Shown piece after piece: positions 22,609 to 30,302 of a stretch of DNA of 36,195 nucleotides. The DNA comes from Salinimicrobium xinjiangense DSM 19287 (GTDB lineage Bacteria > Bacteroidota > Bacteroidia > Flavobacteriales > Flavobacteriaceae), in NCBI RefSeq assembly GCF_000423585.1, contig NZ_AUIG01000025.1, forward strand, positions 1 to 36,195. Reading direction: 5' to 3'. The position numbers and the translations under genes were made by a program. The notes beneath the pieces are model-generated. The model searched no databases and was not told the DNA's origin. It saw nothing but the letters and a program-made list of their open reading frames with translations. The number at the start of each line of letters is the position of its first letter. The first letter of the stretch is position 1.

Positions 22609-23311
22609 TTAGAATATCAATTTGCGGCTCCTCTTCTCCCGGCTCCACAATAGCTTTACGGGGAACAGACCCACGATAATAAACTATGGGATTCCCAAAG
22701 CGATCCTTACGTGACCTGATGTAGCCTTCCCTGTCAACCAGCGCAAAATATCCCGAGTGAGCAAACCCACCGGCAGCATTTTCATCTTCGCCCGCGTAAA
22801 TATTAAATCCTGAATTCGCCAATTCATAGATCTTATCCCTTTCACCGGTAAGCAAATGCCAGTTAGAGTGAGTAATATTTTTAGCCTCTGCATACTCGTT
22901 AAGTACTTCGGGAGTATCATGAGTAGGGTCAATGCTGAAGGATGCTATTCCAAAATCCTCATTACCTGCAAAAATATCCTGCACCTGTACCAGGTTGTCT
23001 TTCATAATAGGACAGATAGTAGGACAGGTAGAAAAAAAGAATTCGGCTATATAAACCTTCCCCTCATAATCTTCATTGGTAACAGTTTCCCCGTGCTGAT
23101 CAATAAATTCGAAATCGGGCACTTTCTTTCGCTCCTCATTGACCATGATATAAACCAGCTCCTCACCTGCAGCTGCACGTTCGGCCTGCCCATCAGAACG
23201 ATTTGAAGTTACAACTTCGGTATCCTGTACCCGATCAATTATCTCGGGGACCACGATGATCCCAAAGATCAATATCACGAGGGAAATCCCTATGTAAGAG
23301 TAGTTTTTCAT
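22574..23311 (-). CDS. SCO1/SenC copper chaperone
   Basis: A 245-residue membrane-anchored thioredoxin-fold protein that delivers copper to the CuA site of oxidase subunit II. It has an N-terminal anchor (about 5-24), the copper-binding CxxxC in FFFSTCPTICPIMK (C96 and C100) and the distal copper-ligand His in GGFAHSGYF (H185). The sequence SIDPTHDTPEVL is also typical. All three copper ligands are present, so it should be active. It starts 5 bp after the cysteine-less SCO-like gene, and both belong to one operon. Confidence 0.93.
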   Translation of the reverse strand: MKNYSYIGISLVILIFGIIVVPEIIDRVQDTEVVTSNRSDGQAERAAAGEELVYIMVNEERKKVPDFEFIDQHGETVTNEDYEGKVYIAEFFFSTCPTICPIMKDNLVQVQDIFAGNEDFGIASFSIDPTHDTPEVLNEYAEAKNITHSNWHLLTGERDKIYELANSGFNIYAGEDENAAGGFAHSGYFALVDREGYIRSRKDRFGNPIVYYRGSVPRKAIVEPGEEEPQIDILIADTKKLINDK

Positions 23312-23316
23312 TTGAT

Positions 23317-23964
23317 CTATTCTATACCTTCTTTTTTATACTTCTTAAGTTCCAGCCTGTATTCTGCCAGGATCACCTTGACATCATCATTCATTTTATT
23401 GTTAAGCACATACAGGGAAGTAGTATCATATCCAAATAGTGGTTTTCCATCATCATCTTCATCCCGGCCCCGTAGCTTTCCGTTTTTATCTACAATAAAC
23501 ACATAAGGGGTAGAAAGATCATTGGAAAGTTCAAGATCTGTTTCCAGGCTGTCATATAATTTCTGAATCTCCTGAGGAGAAGCGAAGACAAATTTCCACT
23601 TTTTAAGATCAATGACCTGGGAGATCTTTTCTTTTAGCAGCTCCAGCTGGGATTCGCTGCCTTCGGGAACTACAGATACAAACTGAAAATCATTGAACTC
23701 TGCATAAGGATCGTAGATCTTTTCGGCCAGGTGATATGCATTGGTCAGATACCCGAGAGGGTCTACACCGGGAAAATTAAGAATGGTGATCTTTCCCTCA
23801 AAAGTGGCCTCCTCCCCTCCTTCGGGTTCACCAATGGTTTTTAATGGATAGATCTCCTGAGTAAGCACCGGTAAACGGGCAAAATTATTGACTCCCGAAG
23901 CAAAAAAAAGATATGCAACAAGTGGAAGTGCAAAAAGGACAATAATGACAAAGAATTTTTTCAT
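23317..23964 (-). CDS. SCO-like thioredoxin-fold membrane-anchored protein lacking cysteines
   Basis: A 215-residue protein. I start it at the ATG at 23964, giving MKKFFVIIVLFALPLVAYLF as anchor, because the earlier in-frame ATG at 23988 lies within a candidate promoter. The strand GKITILNFPGVDPLGYLTNA sits where SCO1 has its CxxxC loop, and the later TPYVFIVDKNGKLRGR matches the SCO/thioredoxin strand before the copper His, but there is no Cys at all. It therefore cannot bind copper as SCO1 does. It may act as a structural partner in oxidase assembly. The family assignment is by fold pattern only. Confidence 0.72.
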   Translation of the reverse strand: MKKFFVIIVLFALPLVAYLFFASGVNNFARLPVLTQEIYPLKTIGEPEGGEEATFEGKITILNFPGVDPLGYLTNAYHLAEKIYDPYAEFNDFQFVSVVPEGSESQLELLKEKISQVIDLKKWKFVFASPQEIQKLYDSLETDLELSNDLSTPYVFIVDKNGKLRGRDEDDDGKPLFGYDTTSLYVLNNKMNDDVKVILAEYRLELKKYKKEGIE

Positions 23965-23987
23965 ACTACCTCTCCCGAAGTTGGGCA

Positions 23988-23995
23988 CAAAAATA
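23988..23995 (-). promoter_or_regulatory. Candidate -7 element of the SCO operon
   Basis: On the - strand TATTTTTG, a full match to TAnnTTTG, lies 23 bp before the ATG at 23964. The region that would hold the -33 TTG is occupied by the preceding terminator and shows no match, so this is half a promoter by sequence. Confidence 0.4.
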
Positions 23996-24023
23996 AAAAA
24001 AGGCGGTTTTATAACCGCCTTTC
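23995..24023 (-). terminator. Terminator after oxidase subunit IV
   Basis: AGGCGGTT (24001-24008), loop TTAT, AACCGCCT (24013-24020), with a T run on the - strand at 23995-24000. It lies 20 bp after the subunit IV stop and separates the two oxidase operons. Confidence 0.85.
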
Positions 24024-24039
24024 TATCGTGTTTTAACTT

Positions 24040-24402
24040 TTAAAAATCCCAGGCTATTTGCTCCCTCTGCATGACCTCATAAACATAGTCCCCTTCTGTG
24101 AGCAAAATGAATATCAGGTAGACGATGAGAAAACCTGCGGTCCATACTACAGACCTTCTTAAGCCTTTTGTTTCACCCTCCATGTGCATGAACGCCCAGG
24201 TGATATAATAAGCCTTCCAGATCGTAAGAACAATAAAGATCCAGTTGATCAACTTAAGGCTGATGAAATAGGTGTGTACCAGAAAGTCAGGTTTGATAAT
24301 TCCCAAGATTACCTCAACCAGGGTGATCACAGAAAGTATGATGAATACTGTCCAGATCCTTTTTGTACTAGATTCGTGTGCGTGTGTAGTATCGTGTGCC
24401 AT
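24040..24402 (-). CDS. Cytochrome c oxidase subunit IV (prokaryotic type)
   Basis: A 120-residue protein with a His-rich start (MAHDTTHAHESS) and three membrane helices (about 16-36, 44-66 and 88-108), the layout of COX4_pro/CaaD-type subunits that stabilise the oxidase. Typical phrases are VEVILGIIKPDF after helix 1 and AFMHMEGETKGLRR between helices 2 and 3. It follows the larger subunit III gene by 18 bp and is the last gene before a terminator. Confidence 0.88.
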   Translation of the reverse strand: MAHDTTHAHESSTKRIWTVFIILSVITLVEVILGIIKPDFLVHTYFISLKLINWIFIVLTIWKAYYITWAFMHMEGETKGLRRSVVWTAGFLIVYLIFILLTEGDYVYEVMQREQIAWDF

Positions 24403-24420
24403 TTTATTCTGTATTCCTGA

Positions 24421-25401
24421 TTATACCAAATAGAAGAAAGTAAATACAAATACCCATACAAGATCCACAAAGTGCCAGTATAGTCCAACCTTTTCTACCA
24501 TTTCATAATGTCCCCTTCTCTCATAGGTTCCAATAAGGACATTAAAGAAAATAATAATATTGATCAATACTCCCGTTAATACGTGGAATCCATGAAAACC
24601 TGTAATAAAGAAGAAGAAGTCTCCAAAGAGCGGATGCCCATATTCATTCTTTTGTAGGTTGGCCCCTTCGATAATGCCAATCCCTTCATTCTGCAGTTTT
24701 GCCATTGAAGCCTGCCGTGTGAGAATTACTTTCTCTCCGGTTTCTGTCAGCTCCTGGGTTCTTACATGGAGATTTGGATTAGCCTCAAATCCTGCAAGTA
24801 CATCCTCCATAGTATAACGTGGAAGAGTAGGTTCATCAACAAACCATAATCCATTTGTACGTTCGTGCAGCACTCTTTCGGCAGGAGCAGCCGTCACGAA
24901 ATCGGCAAGAGCTACCCGTTCCCCGTCATCATTTACGAACTGGAGTATATTTCCTCCTCTGGTTTCTATAGCACCGTAGGTTCCCTGGATAAAATTCTTC
25001 CATTCCCAGGCTTGTGAGCCAAGGAAAATAATACCTCCAATGATGGTAAGCAACATGTAAAAAGTTACTTTTCCTTTTTTCATCTGGTGCCCTGCATCTA
25101 CTGCAAGAACCATTGTCACCGAAGAAAAGATAAGAATAAAGGTCATCAAAGCCACATAATACATAGGAGCATCTACTCCATGCAGAAACGGAAAGTGATT
25201 GAAAACCTCATCGGCGATAGGCCAACTATCAGAAAATTTATATCTCGCAAAACCGTAAGAAGCAAGAAAGCCGGAGAAAGTAAGAGCATCAGATAAGATG
25301 AAGAACCACATCATCAGTTTTCCGTAGCTTACTTTCAGGGGTTGATTCCCTCCGCCCCAGGTTTTTCCTTCAGTACCTGTTCTAATAACAGTAGTTTCCA
25401 T
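24421..25401 (-). CDS. Cytochrome c oxidase subunit III (long form)
   Basis: A 326-residue seven-helix-type subunit III. The N-terminal half has helices at about 28-50, 78-100 and 112-130. The conserved QAWEWKNF motif (130-137) follows. The C-terminal part has the family signature FFFITGFHGFHVLTGV (263-278) and ends WHFVDLVWVFVFTFFYLV. Between them lies an insert of about 110 residues (143-255), hydrophilic and rich in Glu, Asn and Thr, that ordinary subunit III lacks. It probably projects from the membrane. A second, short subunit III lies just upstream. Confidence 0.9.
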   Translation of the reverse strand: METTVIRTGTEGKTWGGGNQPLKVSYGKLMMWFFILSDALTFSGFLASYGFARYKFSDSWPIADEVFNHFPFLHGVDAPMYYVALMTFILIFSSVTMVLAVDAGHQMKKGKVTFYMLLTIIGGIIFLGSQAWEWKNFIQGTYGAIETRGGNILQFVNDDGERVALADFVTAAPAERVLHERTNGLWFVDEPTLPRYTMEDVLAGFEANPNLHVRTQELTETGEKVILTRQASMAKLQNEGIGIIEGANLQKNEYGHPLFGDFFFFITGFHGFHVLTGVLINIIIFFNVLIGTYERRGHYEMVEKVGLYWHFVDLVWVFVFTFFYLV

Positions 25402-25431
25402 AGAAAGAATTGATTTTTTTTAAAGTATGGG

Positions 25432-25439
25432 CAAAAATA
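25432..25439 (-). promoter_or_regulatory. Candidate -7 element before long subunit III
   Basis: TATTTTTG on the - strand fits TAnnTTTG and lies 30 bp before the ATG at 25401. The -33 position reads TTC rather than TTG, so support is partial. It may provide extra transcription inside the cluster. Confidence 0.33.
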
Positions 25440-25449
25440 GGTTTTTTAT

Positions 25450-26031
25450 TTATCTAAAGAAATATAAAAAGAAAAACAGGTATATCCAAAGGGCGTCTAC
25501 GAAGTGCCAATAGGTGGCACCAAGTTCTAAGCCAAGAGTTTGACCCGGATAATACCGCTGTTTAAAATGATTATAAATTATTACAAAAAGTACAACAATC
25601 CCCCCAATTAAATGCACCAAATGTGATCCAACTATTAAATAAAGGAAAGAAGTGGTAACACTACTGGTACTTCCGGTAAAGAAATATCCTGTCGCCAGGA
25701 GCTCCTGTGCACTAAGTACTTGGAGAGCAATAAATACAAAACTCAGGATCAAAGTTGCCCATAAACCGGCAGTAGCCATAGAGCGATCTCCTCTTTTTAC
25801 TGCTTTTTCGGCCAGATGGATCGTTACACTACTTATAAAAATGACCACAGTACTCCATATGAAAGTTGAAGGTAACTGGAGCTCCGAGAGCCAGTCTGGC
25901 CTGTTAGTACTTACCACATAAGCGCTGGTTAGACCGGCAAACATCATCGCCATACTTATGATCCCGAACCAAAGCATCATTTTCTTAGCTCGCTCCTGCT
26001 TATGCTGATTAGTTCCCTGTGTTAAATCCAT
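25450..26031 (-). CDS. Cytochrome c oxidase subunit III (short form)
   Basis: A 193-residue, five-helix subunit III of the bacterial short type. Helices are at about 18-38, 54-73, 85-107, 128-150 and 172-190. It ends with the same TYWHFVDALWIYLFFFLYF motif as the long form, and LIVGSHLVHLIGGIVVL corresponds to the FHGFHVLTG helix. It has no insert. The start overlaps the end of the cyoE gene by 10 bp. Two subunit III paralogues side by side are common in Bacteroidota; whether both enter one oxidase is not clear from sequence. Confidence 0.9.
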   Translation of the reverse strand: MDLTQGTNQHKQERAKKMMLWFGIISMAMMFAGLTSAYVVSTNRPDWLSELQLPSTFIWSTVVIFISSVTIHLAEKAVKRGDRSMATAGLWATLILSFVFIALQVLSAQELLATGYFFTGSTSSVTTSFLYLIVGSHLVHLIGGIVVLFVIIYNHFKQRYYPGQTLGLELGATYWHFVDALWIYLFFFLYFFR

Positions 26032-26969
26032 ATTCGAATTAATTTATCTAAAACATATATTATTTGAAGCAAAGTAATGTAAGAAACGCTCGCAAACATC
26101 AGTTTCTTTGCAGATCTCTCATCACGATTGCGATATAACTGCACCGCGTAATACAACATTCCAAGCCCTAATATGAATACCAGTACTGCCGACAATGGGG
26201 TAATATAAAGAGCACCCGTCATTCCGGTTACCGGAATAAGAGACACGATCACAGTCCATACGGTGTAAAGCACTATTTGTACTGCAGTTCCTTTATCTCT
26301 TTTGCCCGTGGGAAGCATAAAAAATCCTCCTTTAGCATAATCATCATAGAGCCACCAGCCTAAAGCCCAGAAATGAGGAAACTGCCAGAAGAACTGGATC
26401 ATAAAAAGCGTCCCGGGTTCAATACCAAAATTTCCGGTTGCCGCCACCCATCCCAACATAAAAGGAATAGCTCCGGGAAAGGCTCCAACAAATACAGATA
26501 AGGGGGTTTTTGTCTTTAAGGGTGTATAAACACTCACATATAAAAATATACTAATCGCTCCAAACATTGCTGTTTTAGGATTGATAAGATAAAGTATGAT
26601 CAATCCTGTGACCGTTAAAGAGCTGGCAATAAAAAATGCTGTATTCACAGTCATCCTTCCGCTGGGCACCGGCCTGTTACGGGTTCGCTTCATCAAAAGA
26701 TCCAGATCTTTTTCAAGGATCTGGTTATAGGCATTGGATGCCCCCACAAGACAGTAACCTCCAATGGATAGCATAATAACTGTGAGAAGATCAATAGACT
26801 CAGCTCCTAAAAAGTAACCGGCAACAGAAGAAAAGACAACACTAATGGCCAGTCTTACTTTAGTTACCTCCTTAAGATCGCTTATTAGTGAAACTGAAGA
26901 AGTATGTACCTGGGTATTTTCCAAAAAGGGCAATTTTGGCGCAAAGATACTTCTTAATTGTTTTTTCAC
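26022..26969 (-). CDS. ctaB: Protohaem IX farnesyltransferase (haem O synthase)
   Basis: A UbiA-family prenyltransferase that attaches a farnesyl group to haem B, giving haem O for the oxidase. It has about nine membrane helices. The first Asp-rich site is NAYNQILEKDLDLLMKRTRN, the family's NxxxDxxxD form, followed by RPVPSGRM; the second is around LWWxYDDYAKGGFFMLP (D-D-Y). The 315-codon frame starts with GTG at 26969, but a near-perfect promoter covers that codon (26942-26971), so translation probably begins later, perhaps at a TTG near 26924, leaving about 300 residues. It is followed by the oxidase subunit genes. Also called cyoE. Confidence 0.93.
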   Translation of the reverse strand: MKKQLRSIFAPKLPFLENTQVHTSSVSLISDLKEVTKVRLAISVVFSSVAGYFLGAESIDLLTVIMLSIGGYCLVGASNAYNQILEKDLDLLMKRTRNRPVPSGRMTVNTAFFIASSLTVTGLIILYLINPKTAMFGAISIFLYVSVYTPLKTKTPLSVFVGAFPGAIPFMLGWVAATGNFGIEPGTLFMIQFFWQFPHFWALGWWLYDDYAKGGFFMLPTGKRDKGTAVQIVLYTVWTVIVSLIPVTGMTGALYITPLSAVLVFILGLGMLYYAVQLYRNRDERSAKKLMFASVSYITLLQIIYVLDKLIRIWI

Positions 26970-26971
26970 AA
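26942..26971 (-). promoter_or_regulatory. Promoter of the ctaB-oxidase operon
   Basis: TTG (26971-26969), exactly 19 bp, TATCTTTG (26949-26942) on the - strand, a full match to the Bacteroidota consensus. The predicted transcription start is near 26935, downstream of the GTG that opens the longest reading frame. Confidence 0.7.
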
Positions 26972-27038
26972 GAATCTACACCCGTTAAATTTTAAAGACG
27001 CCCAAAAAATAAAGTTTGATTTTCAGGGATTTACCTTG

Positions 27039-29141
27039 CTACAAATCGAAATACCAGTTAAAGATATCTGTACGCAAACCTATATTGAACCAATAGGTGC
27101 CTGTATCAAAATTATGACTTGTATTTACTTCAGGATCAAAGTGGCGGTAGATAAAGCTTCCGAAGAATTTCAGATTGGTCGCGGGATTAATGATATATCC
27201 TGCTTCAGTTTCAGCATAAAACACATTAGTAGTATTGCCTTGTCCTATTCTCACTCCCGTTTCCAGGGGACGATCTTCTTCGCTTCTGTAAATATTTCCG
27301 CCGTAATAATCTCCGTCTTCAAAATAATCAAAGCCCCTCTCGCCATAAATAGCTTTCACATGCCCGTAATACCTGCCGGTATTGTACCTCGCAATACCAA
27401 TTAACTCACGGAAGTTGGCACCCCACAAATGAGCCATAGACTGGTTTGTATGGCCGTAATTAAGCGTAATAGTGTTATGACTATAGGTATATGGCCTCAC
27501 CTGATTATATTCCAATTGGAGGTAGAGATCGTTTATATTGAATGCATTGAAATATTTTGTTCCCAATTGAAAGCCGTGTTTATTTTTCCAGCTTCCCTCG
27601 CCATCAAAAACATCAGTCGAAGAAAATTCATCGATGAGCCACTGGCCATAGGTAATAAAATGATCATTCCACTTGTATTTCCCGGTAAGACCTATGATCG
27701 CATTTCCGGACTGAGCACCGGTGGAGAATTCTATAGCCCTGTAAAAAATCACGGGGTTCAGGTAGTTAAGATCGAACCCCCGGTCGTTATCATTCTCCCA
27801 AAGCACAGATTCAAAGAAGCCGATATTTAGTTTTTTGGTCACATTATAGCTCAGGTAATGGTTCGCCATGAATTTTGTACGATAGGAACCTTCCCCGGTA
27901 ACCTCTGGTCTTACATCGCGAAGTGACATCCAGGTATTAGTATATTTTACTTTCCAGAAAGTGGTATTCAGCTTAAAAAAAGGATAGGGAGCAGCAACAT
28001 CACTCAGCAGAAGAGAACGGTAACCGTCCCCAATAAAATTTTTTCCATGACCAAACTGTAAATTGAAGTATTTACCGGGACTATAGGAAAGATATCCTTC
28101 TGCCACAGGATAATCATAGGCCTGTCCCATGAAGGCCTTGGCAATACCACGACCGGGTATAATGGCACGCCCCTCGCTTCCGGGTCTTATTGATTCTGCA
28201 TAGTGGTTAAAATAATCTGCAAACCTTCCCTGGCTTTCGTAAACTACAGAGTAGAAGTTCAGATTTTTCCCCAGCCCTCCCTGGAAAATAGCTGCCCGGG
28301 TATTGTTATAGGTTACATCAAGATCGCTGTCAAAGTCTTTTCCCACCTGCAGGTCCAGAGCAAAATCAACAGTGAACCAGTAATCCTCAGTCTGAAACTT
28401 AAACAGGTGCTCGTTCCAGATCTTTCTTCCAATCCAGCTTTCAGCCGGTTTTTGCAAGGACTGAATTTCAGCTTCAAAATCGTAATAAGGCTGAACTTCG
28501 GAATAAAGAAAAGGTTTGGAAGCGGAATGAAAATTAGTTCCCACCCGGTTTACTTCAGCCTCAAATCTGCTATACAGCTCATGGGATAGCGGAATATTTA
28601 TGTCACTGGAAGCTCTTGGGTTTTCAAACTCCTTTGTTTTTATTTGGTCGTATTCCTCTGTGACCGGCACCCGGGCAACAGGTGACGGCTGAGTTTTATT
28701 GATCACTTCCAACTCCTTCTCTGCAGCAGGCTCTGTCATTTCTATGGGAATTCGAACAGGCATTCGAAACTGCATATGTATCGCCCTGCTGTTGTAAGTT
28801 GCAGGAGCAATTTGAGGTAGGGTCTCAAAAATGCGATTTATCTCTTCCTTTAATTCAGGATAAGCAGCGTCGACGTAATTAATGAGAAATTCCCCTTCCC
28901 GGTTAACCTCAAACAAAACGACCAGCTCTCCGCTGTAATTAGCTTCCGAAACTACTGATGGAAGCTGAAATTCCTCTCTGATCTTATTTTTCAGCGTCCT
29001 GCTAAAGCATTCTTCTTCCCCTTTGAACTCCACATTTTCACACTCGGGAAATTTGGGAAATCTTTCGGGATCTCCCCGGAAGGTCTGGGAAATGGAAATT
29101 ATAGGAAAAAGCAGGATGAGGAGCGGGTACAATTTTATCAT
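27039..29141 (-). CDS. remB: Gliding-motility RemB-like / capsule-assembly Wzi-like outer-membrane protein
   Basis: A 700-residue outer-membrane protein. The ATG at 29141 begins a signal peptide (MIKLYPLLILLFPIISISQT); an in-frame start at 29213 would bury it. Residues up to about 130 contain a TonB C-terminal-like domain (CFSRTLKNKIREEF, then GELVVLFEVNREGEF and a FETLPQIAPATYN stretch). The rest, from about 200, is a beta barrel with many aromatic strand ends (ESWIGRKIWNEHLF, LQFGHGKNFIGDGYRSLLLS). The GHGKNFIGDG motif is shared by Wzi-like proteins and by RemB, a protein linked to cell spreading in Flavobacterium. The name is by family resemblance, and Wzi-like capsule anchoring remains possible. 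Confidence 0.7.
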   Translation of the reverse strand: MIKLYPLLILLFPIISISQTFRGDPERFPKFPECENVEFKGEEECFSRTLKNKIREEFQLPSVVSEANYSGELVVLFEVNREGEFLINYVDAAYPELKEEINRIFETLPQIAPATYNSRAIHMQFRMPVRIPIEMTEPAAEKELEVINKTQPSPVARVPVTEEYDQIKTKEFENPRASSDINIPLSHELYSRFEAEVNRVGTNFHSASKPFLYSEVQPYYDFEAEIQSLQKPAESWIGRKIWNEHLFKFQTEDYWFTVDFALDLQVGKDFDSDLDVTYNNTRAAIFQGGLGKNLNFYSVVYESQGRFADYFNHYAESIRPGSEGRAIIPGRGIAKAFMGQAYDYPVAEGYLSYSPGKYFNLQFGHGKNFIGDGYRSLLLSDVAAPYPFFKLNTTFWKVKYTNTWMSLRDVRPEVTGEGSYRTKFMANHYLSYNVTKKLNIGFFESVLWENDNDRGFDLNYLNPVIFYRAIEFSTGAQSGNAIIGLTGKYKWNDHFITYGQWLIDEFSSTDVFDGEGSWKNKHGFQLGTKYFNAFNINDLYLQLEYNQVRPYTYSHNTITLNYGHTNQSMAHLWGANFRELIGIARYNTGRYYGHVKAIYGERGFDYFEDGDYYGGNIYRSEEDRPLETGVRIGQGNTTNVFYAETEAGYIINPATNLKFFGSFIYRHFDPEVNTSHNFDTGTYWFNIGLRTDIFNWYFDL

Positions 29142-29217
29142 ATCCTTCGGTACACTGAATGGATTACCGGGGAAAGATACATTTTTTTGATTATCTGGCG
29201 TATTTTCCTGCAAGCAA

Positions 29218-29354
29218 AAAAGTGGCTGTCATAAAAGTATGCAATAAATTCATCCTGATTTTCTTTCAGAATCTCAACCGGTTGAAAATTCAATTCAATT
29301 AGAAGCTGAAACAAATTCAGCCTGACGAAAAACACTTTTTAGACAGCCACTTCT
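29218..29354. repeat. MITE-like inverted-repeat element
   Basis: AAGTGGCTGTC (29220-29230) and GACAGCCACTT (29342-29352) are perfect inverted repeats. Pairing continues inwards after two mismatches with AAAAGT, then with CTGATTTTCTTTCAGAATCT against a 15-of-20 match. A 12-bp palindrome, TCAACCGGTTGA, lies near the centre. The whole 137 bp could fold into one long imperfect hairpin. It resembles the widespread flavobacterial elements with GGCTGTCT ends and CTGAATTTGTTTCAG inner words. It encodes no protein I trust. Confidence 0.65.
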
Positions 29355-29369
29355 ATCTTCAGCAGTATT

Positions 29370-30086
29370 TTAATTTTGGACTTTAAGGGTAATTAAAAGA
29401 GAGTAGATCACCCCTACTGGTACGCCGGCCTGTTTCCCCGGGATCATGTCGGGGAAGGTATTTACAACCCGAATAGCTTCCTCTTCCAGTTTTGTATGAG
29501 GTCCACGGGCTCCTATCACAGCCACAGAACCATCGGGCTGAATTTTAAAGCTCACGTAGATCCTGTACACACCCTTTAAACCCAATTCTCCTCCAAGATT
29601 GGAATCAAAGCTGCGCCCAACAAGTTTATTTACTTTTTCACTCATGCATTGCCTGCGGGCCTCATTGCCTTTGACTGTTTCACAACCCGGAAAAACTGGA
29701 ACTTCTTCTACAGAGAGTATATTATAATCTTTTATCTCTTCTTCTTCTTCAATGATTTTAACGTCCTTCACCTCAGCAATGGGCTCATCTGTGGCCTCGG
29801 TAGACGCTACTTTGGTTTCCTCAATATCGGGATCATCTTCAATGATAATTTCCCGTGTAAGTACCTGTGGCGGCTCAGGCGGTTTCACCTCCTCTATCAC
29901 TGTGAAGGGAACATCGACTTCTTCAAAGCCATCCATGCTGACAAGATCATTCTGATAATTCTCCTTGTCCTCAACACCCCATTCAATAAGCTGCCATACC
30001 AGGAGAAGGGAAAGAATGAGTCCAATTTGAAAAAATAAAATGCTTTTCCTGGATAGATCTGCCTGTTTGTTTTTCTTACTTTCCAT
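29370..30086 (-). CDS. Energy transducer TonB (second copy)
   Basis: A 238-residue TonB. One N-terminal membrane helix (about 17-36) follows the conserved ADLSRKSILFFQIGLI start. A Pro/Glu-rich periplasmic linker (IEEVKPPEPPQVLTREI, then acidic) precedes the conserved EEVPVFPGCE segment. The C-terminal domain (about 160-238) has the GLKGVYRIYVSFKIQPDGSV strand and ends SLLITLKVQN, carrying energy to TonB-dependent receptors. It is a paralogue of the next gene and separated from it by a terminator. The proline tract is much shorter than in the other copy. Confidence 0.92.
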   Translation of the reverse strand: MESKKNKQADLSRKSILFFQIGLILSLLLVWQLIEWGVEDKENYQNDLVSMDGFEEVDVPFTVIEEVKPPEPPQVLTREIIIEDDPDIEETKVASTEATDEPIAEVKDVKIIEEEEEIKDYNILSVEEVPVFPGCETVKGNEARRQCMSEKVNKLVGRSFDSNLGGELGLKGVYRIYVSFKIQPDGSVAVIGARGPHTKLEEEAIRVVNTFPDMIPGKQAGVPVGVIYSLLITLKVQN

Positions 30087-30251
30087 AATTATATATTTAA
30101 AGATTAATAGCCACCACAGAATAAACGCATAAAAACAACAGAGGATTTGTTATTTTCTTACACAGTCTTCAACAACCGGACCGAACAGCAGCAGATCTCA
30201 TTTTTTCTTACATATTTTTCCTACACAATCATTTTCCTGGATTTACGACAT

Positions 30252-30280
30252 AAAAAAACCCGCACCAGTTGGTGCGGGTT
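30252..30280 (-). terminator. Terminator after the first tonB
   Basis: AACCCGCACC (30257-30266), loop AGTT, GGTGCGGGTT (30271-30280), with the A run 30252-30258 giving a U-tract on the - strand. It lies 22 bp after the stop of the upstream tonB and ends the gcvH-vanZ-tonB transcript. Confidence 0.92.
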
Positions 30281-30302
30281 ATATACAATTTCAATATGGA
30301 TC

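Noticed and set aside
29138-29335. 65-codon frame on the - strand
   Set aside because: It lies mostly within the inverted-repeat element and has a skewed hydrophobic composition.
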